DNA of 64,000 nucleotides from Diabrotica undecimpunctata (GCF_040954645.1 NC_092803.1:67800427-67864426), one strand, 5' to 3'. Numbered from the stretch's first letter, positions 1-9,937 are shown. Translations and numbers: made by a program. Notes: a model not told the origin generated them from the letters alone.

Positions 1-697
1 ACTTCGGTGGAAAGTGTTGCCAGTCGGTCAGCCACATCTTGGAACCTTTGCACTAAGAAGCAGATTTCTTCGGCCGGTGTACTATATATCGCTTAGGCGT
101 GTGGTAAAAGTTCACCCTCAAAAGTAGTAGACCTCATACAAGGAGACAATAATTTCTCACAATAACGGCCAATCTTTAGAAATGAAAAGAACATCTAAGT
201 AAGAAAAAAATTGTTTAATGGGCATTTAATTTACAATACAAGGATAATGTTCCTTAATTTCTCTATTTCCAAAACACAGATTTCTGAAGGTTATTTGATA
301 AGCACTGCATAACAACGTAACGGAAACTGCATAATAATCAAAACGATCATCTCTGATACAGAACATAAAAAGAAAAGCCGTTAATTTTATCATGTCTTAT
401 ATCAATTACAGCGCAAGTTTCATTTTCTATATCTATAATCGCGTATACTCTTATTTTCTACGCGAGTATTTGCAGATTAAACTGAAAGCAGGTATTACTA
501 GAAGGATTGCGTTTCGACGTACATATATGGAGTAGACTTAATTTCATCTTATTAGAACTATCAATGATTTACCTTTTATTTTTTTGCCTTTTACTTTTAT
601 TTTTAAATAAAATGGTGGGAATAAGCACGAATGTTCCATTTATTTAATAAAGTCTTTCGTTAATTTGATAAAAACAAGAACTATGTGGAATTTGACA
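1..697. other. AT-rich stretch, no gene seen
   Basis: No reading frame with recognisable protein similarity and no clear repeat structure was found here on either strand. Confidence 0.5.
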
Positions 698-1278
698 TTA
701 AGGCTGTTTTAGCAGTTCAAGTACACTGCGATTTGAAATGGGCGTATCACTTACTTTTCTACACTGCTTACGCGAGACCATCTTTACTCAGTGCCGCCGG
801 CCGACGGGTAGTTTAATAACAACAAATACATTATTCTCCATTCAAATTAGTTTTAACACGAACTAACTGACCGTACGTTCATGAGATTTGACGTCACGAA
901 GGCGATAACGATGAAACTAAGCCCAATGATGAGTAACACGTTTCACTATTAGATTTCAGTATTTTTTAGCAATTTTCTTTAAAATTGGAACACGCTTTTC
1001 TCGACTATTACTGGACACAGAAAGGTGAAATAAAAATCAACGATTACAGAAAAAAAAACTCTTTCGAGTGATGGGCGTAAAAAGTTTGGTTATAATAGAA
1101 CGTTAAACAGTATATTCCAATTTTTCAACAGAAGTTTAAAAAAAATAAAAAAAGTAAAACCATCAGTTTAAAGGCAACATAATTTCGAATAACGTGTCCA
1201 AATTTCGAGACATTTTGTCAGTAAATAACAGAGAAAACACTGTCGCTAGGTTTTGGTGCACCGATAAAACAGCCTTAA
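698..1278. mobile_element. TTAA-flanked MITE (piggyBac-type target)
   Basis: A TTAA tetranucleotide at 698-701 is followed by GGCTGTTTTA, and the mirror TAAAACAGCC ends at 1274 before a second TTAA at 1275-1278. The ~573-bp interior has no coding frame. TTAA target duplication is the hallmark of piggyBac-superfamily transposition, so this is read as a non-autonomous element. The terminal repeat is only about 10 bp before mismatches begin, so chance is not excluded. Confidence 0.5.
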
Positions 1279-1386
1279 AAAGAAGTTTATATAATTTTAT
1301 ATTTACGATTATATACCCGTTATTCCAAAAGAAGCGGGACGGTCAAATACTTCGCGAAATTTTCATCGGGTAATAAAACTGAAAAC

Positions 1387-2262
1387 AATAGTTCAATATT
1401 TTCAAAAATCTGTCGCTAAAGATGACCTCCCACCCTACCTGCTGGGAGTGGGGCTGGAAACAACTTTATTCCAGAATTGGATTTTGAAGAAAATAAGTAA
1501 CTTTTATTCTAGACGTTTTTTCGATTTGTTGATAGATGGCGCTATAAACGAAAAGAAAACGATTTATCCTGGTACCCTAGGAAAATTATGGGGTTTAAAT
1601 CTCGAGAAACATACTGGCAAATAAAAAACCAAAAAACGCGTTTTTAATATTTTTAAAAATAAATCGAATTACCAAACATTACCACCTTAAGGACACCTTT
1701 GAAATTTTAAATAGAAACGTCCTTTTTTTATTGCCCATTCGGATTCTGCAGAAAATTCCTCAAAAAAACTGTCACCACTACTTGTTTTTCTTCAATTACA
1801 GCGCCATCTGTCGTGAATCGAAAAAAATTCAGATAACTCTTGTTTAATTTTTCAGGCAAAATCAGAATCTGCAATAAAAAATGATTTCTCATTTAAGATT
1901 AAAAAGTAGCTCTCCGCCCAACCCCCAAGAGTCGTTTTTGGTGTCATTCGATAGATTTTTGAAAATACTTGAAAATATAAGTATGTGTTTTTTGGTTTTT
2001 TATTCCGTAGTGTATTTCCCAATTAGACCGCCTTTATAATTTTCCTAGGGTATTAGGATAAATGGAATTTTTAAGATTATAGCGCGATCTATCACTAATT
2101 GGAAAAATGCTACCAAATCTGCCATAAACAATTGGGGTTCCTATTTTAGATTTCAAAGTTGCCCCCATACCAACCCCTCGGGGAAGATAAAGTAAACCCT
2201 CTGAGTGAAGAAAAGCTATTATAGGCGAGTAAAATAATATACTTTGCATCAAAAGTCAAATA
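1387..2262. repeat. Long imperfect inverted repeat (foldback-like)
   Basis: Several blocks recur in inverted order around a centre near 1810: 1527-1590 (GATAGATGGCGCTATAA, CCTAGGAAAATTAT) mirrors 2035-2098 (ATAATTTTCCTAGG, a GCGC-centred copy of the same block), and AAAAAACCAAAAAA near 1624 mirrors TTTTTTGGTTTTTTATT near 1988. The arms are diverged and no protein is encoded. It is probably an old foldback element or inverted pair of a dispersed repeat; the edges are approximate. Confidence 0.45.
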
Positions 2263-2982
2263 AATCTATTCATATTTAGGTACCTAATACTTTTTTCATC
2301 CAAATATTGAAACTGCGTATTAAATAAATTAAATAATAAATAAAATTAAACTAAAAATAAATTAATCAGTTTTATTTATTATGATATTTGCGTTTGCACA
2401 TTGGTGCAAAGTGAGTAATAATACCTATTATTTATTGTATGACCTCACCCAATGAAAATCCTTTTATTCAATATCTGATACTTTACTATCAGAGTCGTTC
2501 ACTTATTCATGCCAATGTCTGATCTTACATTAATCACTTTCTAATGTACCCTTAGAAAATATTACCTAATTTAAGTGAAATGGGTTTTTAATTTGTTTAT
2601 TTATATACGTAATATTAATTATTGCTTGACCTACCCTGAAAGATATAGGTACCTCTAAGTAATCAGATTTTATTTATATACATTTTTCATACCTGTAAAA
2701 AGGATATTACGCCATTATGTGACAATGTAATCCATTTTTTAGCAACCATTTTTTATAATAATTTATGTGAAACTATCCTACGAAAATGAGATCTAAATGC
2801 CTAACTTTGATTATTTGGCAAACCTATATTATCACCTACAACAAGAAATTAAACAAAACCCATTAGAAACTGTTAATTATGGGTTAACACATGTCCAAAG
2901 TTGTATCCGATCATCAAAGAGATTGGGATTAGCACATTCATTTATTCCTAACGGTCTACCGTTTGGCCGTGAATGAAACTAC
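2263..2982. other. Non-coding AT-rich stretch
   Basis: No convincing gene or repeat boundary was found. The body of the downstream gypsy element (gag, protease, RT, most of integrase) is not recognisable here, so that element is 5' truncated. Confidence 0.45.
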
Positions 2983-3384
2983 AGGCCAGACCCCAACCTG
3001 CCTGATGTTGGGTGGTAAAGTTCATTTGACCTGTGACCTTAAGTTTGGCTGCAGACCTTTGAATGAATGAATAACATTCATGGACTTGCCCGACAATACA
3101 TCTAGATAGCCAGTGATAGAATGAAAGATCAGTATTATTCTCGATGCAAGAATGAAATTTTTGAAGTAGGTGATCTTGTCTGTCTTTATAATTCACAATG
3201 ACGTCGAGGCTTTTCTCCTAAATTGCAAAGACGATGGAAAGATTCATATGAAATTAAAAAGAACATAAATGACGTAATATACCGAATTAAGAAGTAGTCA
3301 AAGGGTAAACTAAAAGTTGTTCATATAAATCGTCTTGCACCATATGCTAGCTCAAATGAAATGGAAGTAGAACAAATCCTTTAA
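2983..3384 (+). pseudogene. Ty3/gypsy integrase C-terminal fragment
   Basis: The plus-strand translation shows the C-terminal part of a Ty3/gypsy integrase: a CLMLGGKVHL-T-CDLKFGCRP block (the usual TP-x-LM-FGRE-x-LP region), then after a frame change the SDRMKDQY and EVGDLVCLYN blocks, the RRGFSPKLQRRWKD-Y block typical of the chromodomain-less C-terminus, DVIYRIKK and HINRLAPYA. Several stops and frameshifts break it, so it is dead. The reading ends at a TAA (3382-3384). Upstream pol is missing. The macrodomain frame starts 13 nt downstream and a purine tract plus LTR start follow at 4021-4034, so all three appear to belong to one decayed element. Confidence 0.8.
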
Positions 3385-3397
3385 CATGAGATAAAGG

Positions 3398-4022
3398 ATG
3401 GCCGACGGCCAAGTTTTAATTAAGTTTATGTCAAATTATGCAGAAAGAAAGAGTGCTAGAGTCGGTGGGACACCAGAAGTCCAGCAGGAACGTTTTAGCG
3501 TTTCGGAAAACGTCTCTCTAGTCCACTGTGTTGCCCAAAACCTCGAGATGACTAAAGAAATGTCGTCCATATATAATAAGAAGTTTGGTCGCTTGGAATA
3601 GATAAACAATCAGCAGCCTAAAGTTGGAAGGGAACTTCGATTAGAAGATGATCCTCGATCTTTGCTGTATATGATGACCAGGAAGTCTTATACAGACAGG
3701 GCAAGCTACGAGGACATATTGCGTACTGTAACTAATTTGAAGAAAATCATTTACAATTATGACATCTAGAATTTGGCCTTACCAAAGATAGACCATACAT
3801 ATAAAATCTGAATTGAAGATAGTCAGAAGCATGCTTGAAGTGATCTTCCAAGAAACCAGCGTACGAATTACTATGTGTTGCAGTAACCCGAAGAGATTGT
3901 GTCCTTCAAAGGCAGTAGACTGATATTTCTTCCTGATATCTTTATGCAGAGCTGGAGAGTCCTGTAGATTCCACCATCACGGGTCTTCATGTAAAATTGC
4001 TTATCGGGACTTTCAGATCTAA
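3398..4022 (+). pseudogene. OARD1-like macrodomain in gypsy 3' region
   Basis: From an ATG at 3398 the frame reads a macrodomain of the O-acetyl-ADP-ribose deacetylase / ADP-ribose glycohydrolase type. Seen blocks are SVSENVSLVHCVAQ, LEMTKEMSSIY-KKFG, INNQQPKVG, LLYMMTRKSY, ASYEDILRTVTNLKK and NLALPKI, in the order found in OARD1-type proteins; then, after one frameshift, SMLEVIFQETSVRITMCC, matching the last helix and strand. Members of this family bind ADP-ribose and remove it from proteins or O-acetyl-ADP-ribose. Stops at 3599, 3767 and about 3918 and the frameshift make it non-functional here. The glycine-rich GCG-x-D segment after LPKI is degraded. After the macro fold the frame continues with a Cys/His-containing tail to a TAA at 4020-4022, abutting the purine tract, so it fills the space between pol and the 3' LTR. 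A host gene captured by the element is the favoured reading. Confidence 0.72.
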
Positions 4023-4231
4023 GAGGAGAGCAGTGTAACGAAATAGCGTACCTTCATATCTTGCCGGCATTAGGGGTCCTTTGCCTTTAAGGACATAGAA
4101 TAGAAATGGACTGACTACTCCAGATAATTCTAGAAATAATGTATTCGGTATATAAATGGAGCTTTCTTATGAGTGAGTTAGTTGATAAGATATTATCTTG
4201 TAAGGTTATAAGGTTATAAATGAATAGTTTA
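4021..4231 (+). repeat. Polypurine tract and partial 3' LTR
   Basis: A purine run AAGAGGAGAG-CAG (4021-4033) is directly followed by TGTAACG at 4034, the usual layout of polypurine tract plus LTR start (TG). Inside the putative LTR a TATA-like box, GGTATATAAAT, lies near 4150. The far end is not found: the sequence runs into a short AT repeat and the Penelope pair from 4248. The LTR identity is inferred from position and the tract, since no second copy is in the window. Confidence 0.5.
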
Positions 4232-4304
4232 ATATATATATATATATAGTAAACTCTTAAATATTGGGGAAATCTGCAAGAAATACTCTAATGTGTATCA
4301 ATTG

Positions 4305-4358
4305 TTTCGCCGAACGTTTTCGCCAAAGAGAATTAATTTGGCTTCTTCAGGGCTGAAA
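4305..4358 (-). ncRNA. Hammerhead ribozyme motif, PLE-1 left end
   Basis: This is the mirror copy of the motif at 8419-8472, read on the minus strand: helix I half, CUGAAGA core plus an extra A, a 6-bp helix II (GCCAAA/TTTGGC), GAA, palindromic AACGTT, cleavage-site C, and the matching helix I half GGC-GAAA. It lies in the 3' UTR of the minus-strand PLE copy, about 550 nt beyond its stop codon. Confidence 0.7.
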
Positions 4359-4905
4359 GAGAATAAATTATAATTAGCTACCATATATTATCTATTAAAA
4401 CATTATTGATCTTACCGTAACTTAGAATTGTAGAGTTAGAATATTAAAAAACTTTGCTAGTAACATAGTGGTGTTTTTTGTTACTATGTGCAAAAAAAGT
4501 TTTTTATAAGAATTGAAATGTATGGTAGCTTCGAACTTGACACGTAAAGGCTTACCCAAGGTTAATCGAAAAACCCAATGCAACTACATTTAAAAGGAGG
4601 TAATTCTTTGAAATGTCGGCAATAACTAAATTTTGATTTTAAATAGTTAAAAGTGAGGTTCTGTTTAAGCCAGAACGCAAGCGCTGACAACTTCATTATA
4701 ATTGGTATGAATCTTTATGTCGTTAAGGTTCATTGGTAAAAAAACGAATAAATTTAAATCCCAGTAAAGGGAAATATAATTGTGATTTTCTTTATTTAAT
4801 TATATTATATTGTTCATGTATTATTGAATCTTATTGAGACGTATCTAAGAAAAGCAAGGGAATGTTATATATTTTTTGTTAATGAAAATTAATTATAAAG
4901 GTATG

Positions 4906-6627
4906 TTAGTTGTTAATGGATATATCAGTCAAATTAGTAATCTGTGATATAGTATTGTTCTTGGTATCTGATTTAAGTAACAGGTGGTATATATCGCTTA
5001 GATTCTTGATGTCACTTTTAACATTAATGGAGAAATCGTTAAGAAAAATATAAGACATTTCAATGAACTCTCTTTTAGATTTATTGTTCTCACGGTGGAG
5101 AATTGTGGTGTTGGTATAGTCCATGAGATGACCAGTGGAATGGACATGTTTGGCTAATGCACAACGGTCAGGGTGAAGTCGAGAATCACTTTTGTGTAAT
5201 GTAATACGTGATTTCAATAATTGAGATGTTTGACCGATGTAGGAATTGTTGCAAGAGAGACATGGAATGTTGTAGACAATATTACTAAGCCTATCTATGG
5301 GAGTCTTATCTTTTATCTTAGAATAAAGATTATTAATTGTTAGGGCTGATCTACAAGCTACATTAAGTTTAATGTTGTTATTATTATTGCCAAAGCTATT
5401 TTCAACACTTTTCAGAATCCTTGTTAACCCCGGAGTGATATCTCTGAAATATGGTAATGAAAAATATTTGTTTATAGGAGTATCAGAGACTGGGTTCCCA
5501 CTTAAGACATCAGGATCAGCATTGTTAGTCGCGAAGGAAGGTGAAATATCTTCGTCATGGATAGTATTAAACAAAATCTTATTAACTAATGGTGTTGGAT
5601 AAGCGTTTGAAATAAAAAGTTTCTGTAGGATTTGTAGGTTTTTTGTATGAAATGAAGGATCTGATATTTTTGTTACTCTATTTTTCATCTGTTTGATTAA
5701 GTTGACTTTGGTAGAATTATTATGGTATGAGTTGTAGTTAAGGTATCTACCAGAATGGGTCGGTTTTTGATACCAATCTATTTTGATGTTGTTGGTTTCC
5801 CTGATCATCCTTATGTCGAGAAAGGGGACGGACCAATTACCATCTTCCCTCTCTATAGTGAACTGGATGTAGGGGTCATAACCATTAAAAGTGTCTAATA
5901 GTTCATCTACCTTGTCATTGGGTATAGCCAAAATGATATCATCAACATATTTTTTAATAAATGGAATGTTAAAGGATAGTAAAGGAATGACTGAGTCTAA
6001 TACATAATCCATAACGTAAGTTGCAATGATAGGAGAAATCTTAGCTCCCATAGGGGTACCGAAAGTTTGTTGATAGAATTTATCATTAAATGAGAAGTAA
6101 GTGTTATTAAAGAGAAATTCGACGATGCTGATGAATCTGTCGTAAGACATGGAACAACAACCTCTAATACGGTCCCAGTTGATCTCTATTGATGTCAAAC
6201 ATATTCCTAGATGAACATTGCTGAATAAGGATACAACGTCAAGGCTAACGAGGACATAATTTGATGGAAGTATGTAGCCATTATATTTATTTACCATCTC
6301 AAAAGAATCTTTAATGTAATATTGATTTTCATAATTATATGCATTAGTAAGTATGTCTGTAACAAAAGCTGAGATATTTTCAGTGGGTGTTCCAATGGAA
6401 GCTACTATGGGACGAACCGATAGTGTTGGTTTGTGGATTTTTGGCAAAGCATAAAACTTTGCAATGTTCCCATTATATGTTGTTAGTTTTTTCTTTGTGT
6501 TACGGTCAATCTCATTGGAAGAGGCTAAGGATGCGATTAATGTATTGCATTTCCTTTGCAGAGAAGAAGTGGGATTGGATGTAAGTGAAACATAAGATCT
6601 AGGATAAGATAAGATAAGTTGTTCCAT
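4906..6627 (-). CDS. Penelope-type reverse transcriptase + GIY-YIG (5' truncated)
   Basis: An uninterrupted frame of 573 codons, of which the first few (including the ATG) come from the opposing arm, so this is not the native start. It encodes the RT part of a Penelope-like element from just before the fingers (FYALPKIHKP, RPIVAS), LVSLDVVSLFSNV (first catalytic Asp), GTPMGAKISPI, and YVDDIILA (catalytic Asp pair) to the thumb region (LDWYQKP-like IDWYQKPTHSGR). The last ~110 residues form the GIY-YIG endonuclease: VYNIPCLSC, SYIGQTSQLLKSRI, LHKSD, then CALAKHVHSTGH and REFIEMSYI with the catalytic Glu. Penelope enzymes prime reverse transcription at nicked chromosomal DNA. Compared with the copy at 49957 about 220 N-terminal residues are missing. 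The intact frame suggests recent insertion. Confidence 0.9.
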   Translation of the reverse strand: MEQLILSYPRSYVSLTSNPTSSLQRKCNTLIASLASSNEIDRNTKKKLTTYNGNIAKFYALPKIHKPTLSVRPIVASIGTPTENISAFVTDILTNAYNYENQYYIKDSFEMVNKYNGYILPSNYVLVSLDVVSLFSNVHLGICLTSIEINWDRIRGCCSMSYDRFISIVEFLFNNTYFSFNDKFYQQTFGTPMGAKISPIIATYVMDYVLDSVIPLLSFNIPFIKKYVDDIILAIPNDKVDELLDTFNGYDPYIQFTIEREDGNWSVPFLDIRMIRETNNIKIDWYQKPTHSGRYLNYNSYHNNSTKVNLIKQMKNRVTKISDPSFHTKNLQILQKLFISNAYPTPLVNKILFNTIHDEDISPSFATNNADPDVLSGNPVSDTPINKYFSLPYFRDITPGLTRILKSVENSFGNNNNNIKLNVACRSALTINNLYSKIKDKTPIDRLSNIVYNIPCLSCNNSYIGQTSQLLKSRITLHKSDSRLHPDRCALAKHVHSTGHLMDYTNTTILHRENNKSKREFIEMSYIFLNDFSINVKSDIKNLSDIYHLLLKSDTKNNTISQITNLTDISINN

Positions 6628-7871
6628 GTCTTACGACAGATTCATCAGCATCGTCGAATTTCTCTTTAATAACACTTACTTCTCATTTAATGATAAATTC
6701 TATCAACAAACTTTCGGTACCCCTATGGGAGCTAAGATTTCTCCTATCATTGCAACTTACGTTATGGATTATGTATTAGACTCAGTCATTCCTTTACTAT
6801 CCTTTAACATTCCATTTATTAAAAAATATGTTGATGATATCATTTTGGCTATACCCAATGACAAGGTAGATGAACTATTAGACACTTTTAATGGTTATGA
6901 CCCCTACATCCAGTTCACTATAGAGAGGGAAGATGGTAATTGGTCCGTCCCCTTTCTCGACATAAGGATGATCAGGGAAACCAACAACATCAAAATAGAT
7001 TGGTATCAAAAAACCGACCCATTCTGGTAGATACCTTAACTACAACTCATACCATAATAATTCTACCAAAGTCAACTTAATCAAACAGATGAAAAATAGA
7101 GTAACAAAAATATCAGATCCTTCATTTCATACAAAAAACCTACAAATCCTACAGAAACTTTTTATTTCAAACGCTTATCCAACACCATTAGTTAATAAGA
7201 TTTTGTTTAATACTATCCATGACGAAGATATTTCACCTTCCTTCGCGACTAACAATGCTGATCCTGATGTCTTAAGTGGGAACCCAGTCTCTGATACTCC
7301 TATAAACAAATATTTTTCATTACCATATTTCAGAGATATCACTCCGGGGTTAACAAGGATTCTGAAAAGTGTTGAAAATAGCTTTGGCAATAATAATAAC
7401 AACATTAAACTTAATGTAGCTTGTAGATCAGCCCTAACAATTAATAATCTTTATTCTAAGATAAAAGATAAGACTCCCATAGATAGGCTTAGTAATATTG
7501 TCTACAACATTCCATGTCTCTCTTGCAACAATTCCTACATCGGTCAAACATCTCAATTATTGAAATCACGTATTACATTACACAAAAGTGATTCTCGACT
7601 TCACCCTGACCGTTGTGCATTAGCCAAACATGTCCATTCCACTGGTCATCTCATGGACTATACCAACACCACAATTCTCCACCGTGAGAACAATAAATCT
7701 AAAAGAGAGTTCATTGAAATGTCTTATATTTTTCTTAACGATTTCTCCATTAATGTTAAGAGTGACATCAAGAATCTAAGCGATATATACCACCTGTTAC
7801 TTAAATCAGATACCAAGAACAATACTATATCACAGATTACTAATTTGACTGATATATCCATTAACAACTAA
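6618..7871 (+). pseudogene. Penelope-type RT + GIY-YIG, inverted frameshifted copy
   Basis: This is the plus-strand partner of the minus-strand PLE gene. It begins inside the RT domain, at the codons for SYDRFISIVEFLFNN, and keeps the GTPMGAK and YVDDIILA motifs. One extra A in a run (six instead of five, near 7010) shifts the frame so the product stops at 7030 after WYQKT; the rest of the domain and the whole GIY-YIG endonuclease continue in the other frame from 7089 to 7871 and are otherwise the same as in the left arm. The break is therefore a single homopolymer slip, either a real mutation or a sequencing error. Confidence 0.9.
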
Positions 7872-8418
7872 CATACCTTTATAATTAATTTTCATTAACA
7901 AAAAATATATAACATTCCCTTGCTTTTCTTAGATACGTCTCAATAAGATTCAATAATACATGAACAATATAATATAATTAAATAAAGAAAATCACAATTA
8001 TATTTCCCTTTACTGGGATTTAAATTTATTCGTTTTTTTACCAATGAACCTTAACGACATAAAGATTCATACCAATTATAATGAAGTTGTCAGCGCTTGC
8101 GTTCTGGCTTAAACAGAACCTCACTTTTAACTATTTAAAATCAAAATTTAGTTATTGCCGACATTTCAAAGAATTACCTCCTTTTAAATGTAGTTGCATT
8201 GGGTTTTTCGATTAACCTTGGGTAAGCCTTTACGTGTCAAGTTCGAAGCTACCATACATTTCAATTCTTATAAAAAACTTTTTTTGCACATAGTAACAAA
8301 AAACACCACTATGTTACTAGCAAAGTTTTTTAATATTCTAACTCTACAATTCTAAGTTACGGTAAGATCAATAATGTTTTAATAGATAATATATGGTAGC
8401 TAATTATAATTTATTCTC

Positions 8419-8472
8419 TTTCAGCCCTGAAGAAGCCAAATTAATTCTCTTTGGCGAAAACGTTCGGCGAAA
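8419..8472 (+). ncRNA. Hammerhead ribozyme motif, PLE-1 right end
   Basis: Helix I: TTTC-A-GCC (8419-8426) pairs with GGC-GAAA (8466-8472), with one bulged A. The core is CTGAAGA (8427-8433) with an extra A (8434) before helix II GCCAAA/TTTGGC (8435-8440 with 8450-8455). Then come GAA (8456-8458), AACGTT (8459-8464), which is self-complementary and could only form helix III between two molecules, and C at 8465 as the cleavage nucleotide. Hammerheads of type I with very short helix III are known from Penelope-like elements, and an extra base between A9 and position 10.1 is known from some natural hammerheads. Position in the 3' UTR of a PLE supports the call. Confidence 0.75.
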
Positions 8473-8561
8473 CAATTGATACACATTAGAGTATTTCTTG
8501 CAGATTTCCCCAATATTTAAGAGTTTACTATTTAACTAATCTGCAAAGATTAAATTTCTTT

Positions 8562-8565
<4 letters not shown>

Positions 8566-8610
<45 letters not shown>
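8566..8610. repeat. AT microsatellite beside PLE-1
   Basis: An uninterrupted TA run of about 45 bp lies 36 bp outside the right end of the Penelope pair. Confidence 0.95.
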
Positions 8611-8613
<3 letters not shown>

Positions 8614-9420
8614 AAAACTCCTAAATCATTATTGATTTAATATCATTACTAAAACATTACACTGTATAAAATAGCAGCTTTATTTGCACGGTCGATATAT
8701 TTCATCTACAGCAAATAAGTGTCTTCTTTGAATAGAACATGTTTTTTCTCACGTATCCTACTCACCTAAAAAAAATAATTTTTCATTGCCAGTGACATCG
8801 TTTTGATTCGGATATTAATTAATTCACTTTTGTGACTTTTAAGCTCCGGTATAGGCAAATAAATAAACACTAAATGTAGTTTACAAGTATTATATTATGA
8901 TTTATGGAATTGTTGACCCAGTGTAAAGATTTTTTAATTTAAAGTTTTAATAGCAATATCGAAGTTTGTTTTTTCTAATATCTTAAATTATCATTGGTTA
9001 GTTCTTAATGAGACCGGGCTTTTGATATGTATGTATGTACATGAAATCAAAATCCGTATATAGCTTGTATTTAGAGGTTGTAGTTGTAGTTGTGTTTATA
9101 TAGCAGGGAAAAATAATAAAAAATAAGAAACTTAATTTTATTAATTAATTAGAAGAATGAAGAGGAAAACAATAAATTCTGAAACCGTTTTCTTGTGGCG
9201 TATTAATTTAAATATATATTATGTTATATATGGTAATAAGGTTTAATTGATTTTAAGAAAAATATATTTTACAACTGTTGTTTGACGTTTAGATTTCTAC
9301 TCTGGAAATCGCTTAAAAAAAATATTTTAAAAATATGAGGTGTTTCCGACAATAAATCTGTGAAAATATTTCTATGCTATTTTTTCGTTGTTTATAAGGT
9401 ATTTTCGGCCATCCACTAAA
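8611..9420. other. AT-rich stretch, no gene seen
   Basis: No recognisable coding or structural feature was found on either strand. Confidence 0.5.
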
Positions 9421-9424
9421 TCAT

Positions 9425-9530
9425 TTCCTTCTTCTTCTTTTTCTTCTTCTTCTTCTTTTCTTTCTTCTTCTACTTCTTCTTCTGTTTCTTCTTCTTTTTC
9501 TTCTCCATCTTCCTGTTCTTCTTCTTTTTG
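9425..9530. repeat. TTC-rich microsatellite
   Basis: An imperfect run of TTC/CTT triplets interrupted by TTTTC and TCTTC variants gives a pyrimidine-rich plus strand of about 105 bp. Confidence 0.9.
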
Positions 9531-9556
9531 TGTAGAAATTACATGAACGACAACTT

Positions 9557-9584
9557 ACTGGAGGCACCTCAATGTGCCTCCAGT
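9557..9584. repeat. Perfect 11-bp hairpin
   Basis: ACTGGAGGCAC and GTGCCTCCAGT pair perfectly around a 6-nt loop (CTCAAT). Its role is unknown. No poly-U tract follows, so it is not terminator-like, and it may be a transposon end. Confidence 0.6.
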
Positions 9585-9698
9585 GGTGGGTAAAGGGCGG
9601 AGGCTCATTCGGGGTTTTTTGTACAACCGCTTGTTATGATTACCATTAGGAAATGGATGCTCAAAGATTCGAACGTGGGCTTTCAAAGATTTTATCAA

Positions 9699-9882
9699 AC
9701 CCGTAAGATAGTTTCGAAACAAAATTCAGATTTCTGCCTTAATCTAAGCCTTCTAAAAATTTCAAGGCAAAGCAGACGTTGATTATTAACATCTTTATCA
9801 ACGTCTGCTTTGCCTTACAATTTTTAGAAGGCTCAGATTAAGGCAGAAATCTGAATTGTGTTTCGAAACTATTTTACGGATT
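9699..9882. repeat. Foldback hairpin of ~85-bp arms
   Basis: Arms 9699-9783 and 9797-9882 are inverted copies with few mismatches around a 13-nt loop. Recognisable blocks are GTTTCGAAAC, CAGATTTCTGCCTTAATCT and GCAAAGCAGACGTTGAT in one arm and their complements in the other. No coding frame is present. It looks like a foldback MITE or an inverted end of the mobile element whose transposase relic follows at 10190. Confidence 0.8.
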
Positions 9883-9937
9883 TATTATCAGATGTCGCTA
9901 TTGCGTCCGTTTCGAAGCCATTTTATTGTTGCTTCTT

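Larger units (their letters stand above)
4248..8529. mobile_element. Head-to-head pair of Penelope-like elements (PLE-1)
   Basis: Left arm 4248-6159 and right arm 6618-8529 are near-perfect inverted copies (position x mirrors about 12777 minus x), with 458 bp (6160-6617) present only in the left, minus-strand copy. Both copies are truncated at their 5' ends and joined there, beside a triplicated ATAAG run (about 6603-6617). Both outer ends carry the 3' untranslated region with a hammerhead motif, and short AT repeats lie just outside (4232-4247; 8566-8610). The only coding-region difference I noted is one extra A in an A-run near 7010. Inverted or tandem partial copies are typical of Penelope elements; an assembly or palindromic-duplication artefact should be kept in mind. 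Confidence 0.85.

Noticed and set aside
5372..5602. Plus-strand frame opposite the PLE gene and its mirror at 7175-7405
   Set aside because: Antisense shadow of the RT/GIY-YIG gene; it appears in both arms only because the arms are inverted copies.
9557..9584. Intrinsic terminator
   Set aside because: The window is eukaryotic and no T-tract follows the hairpin.
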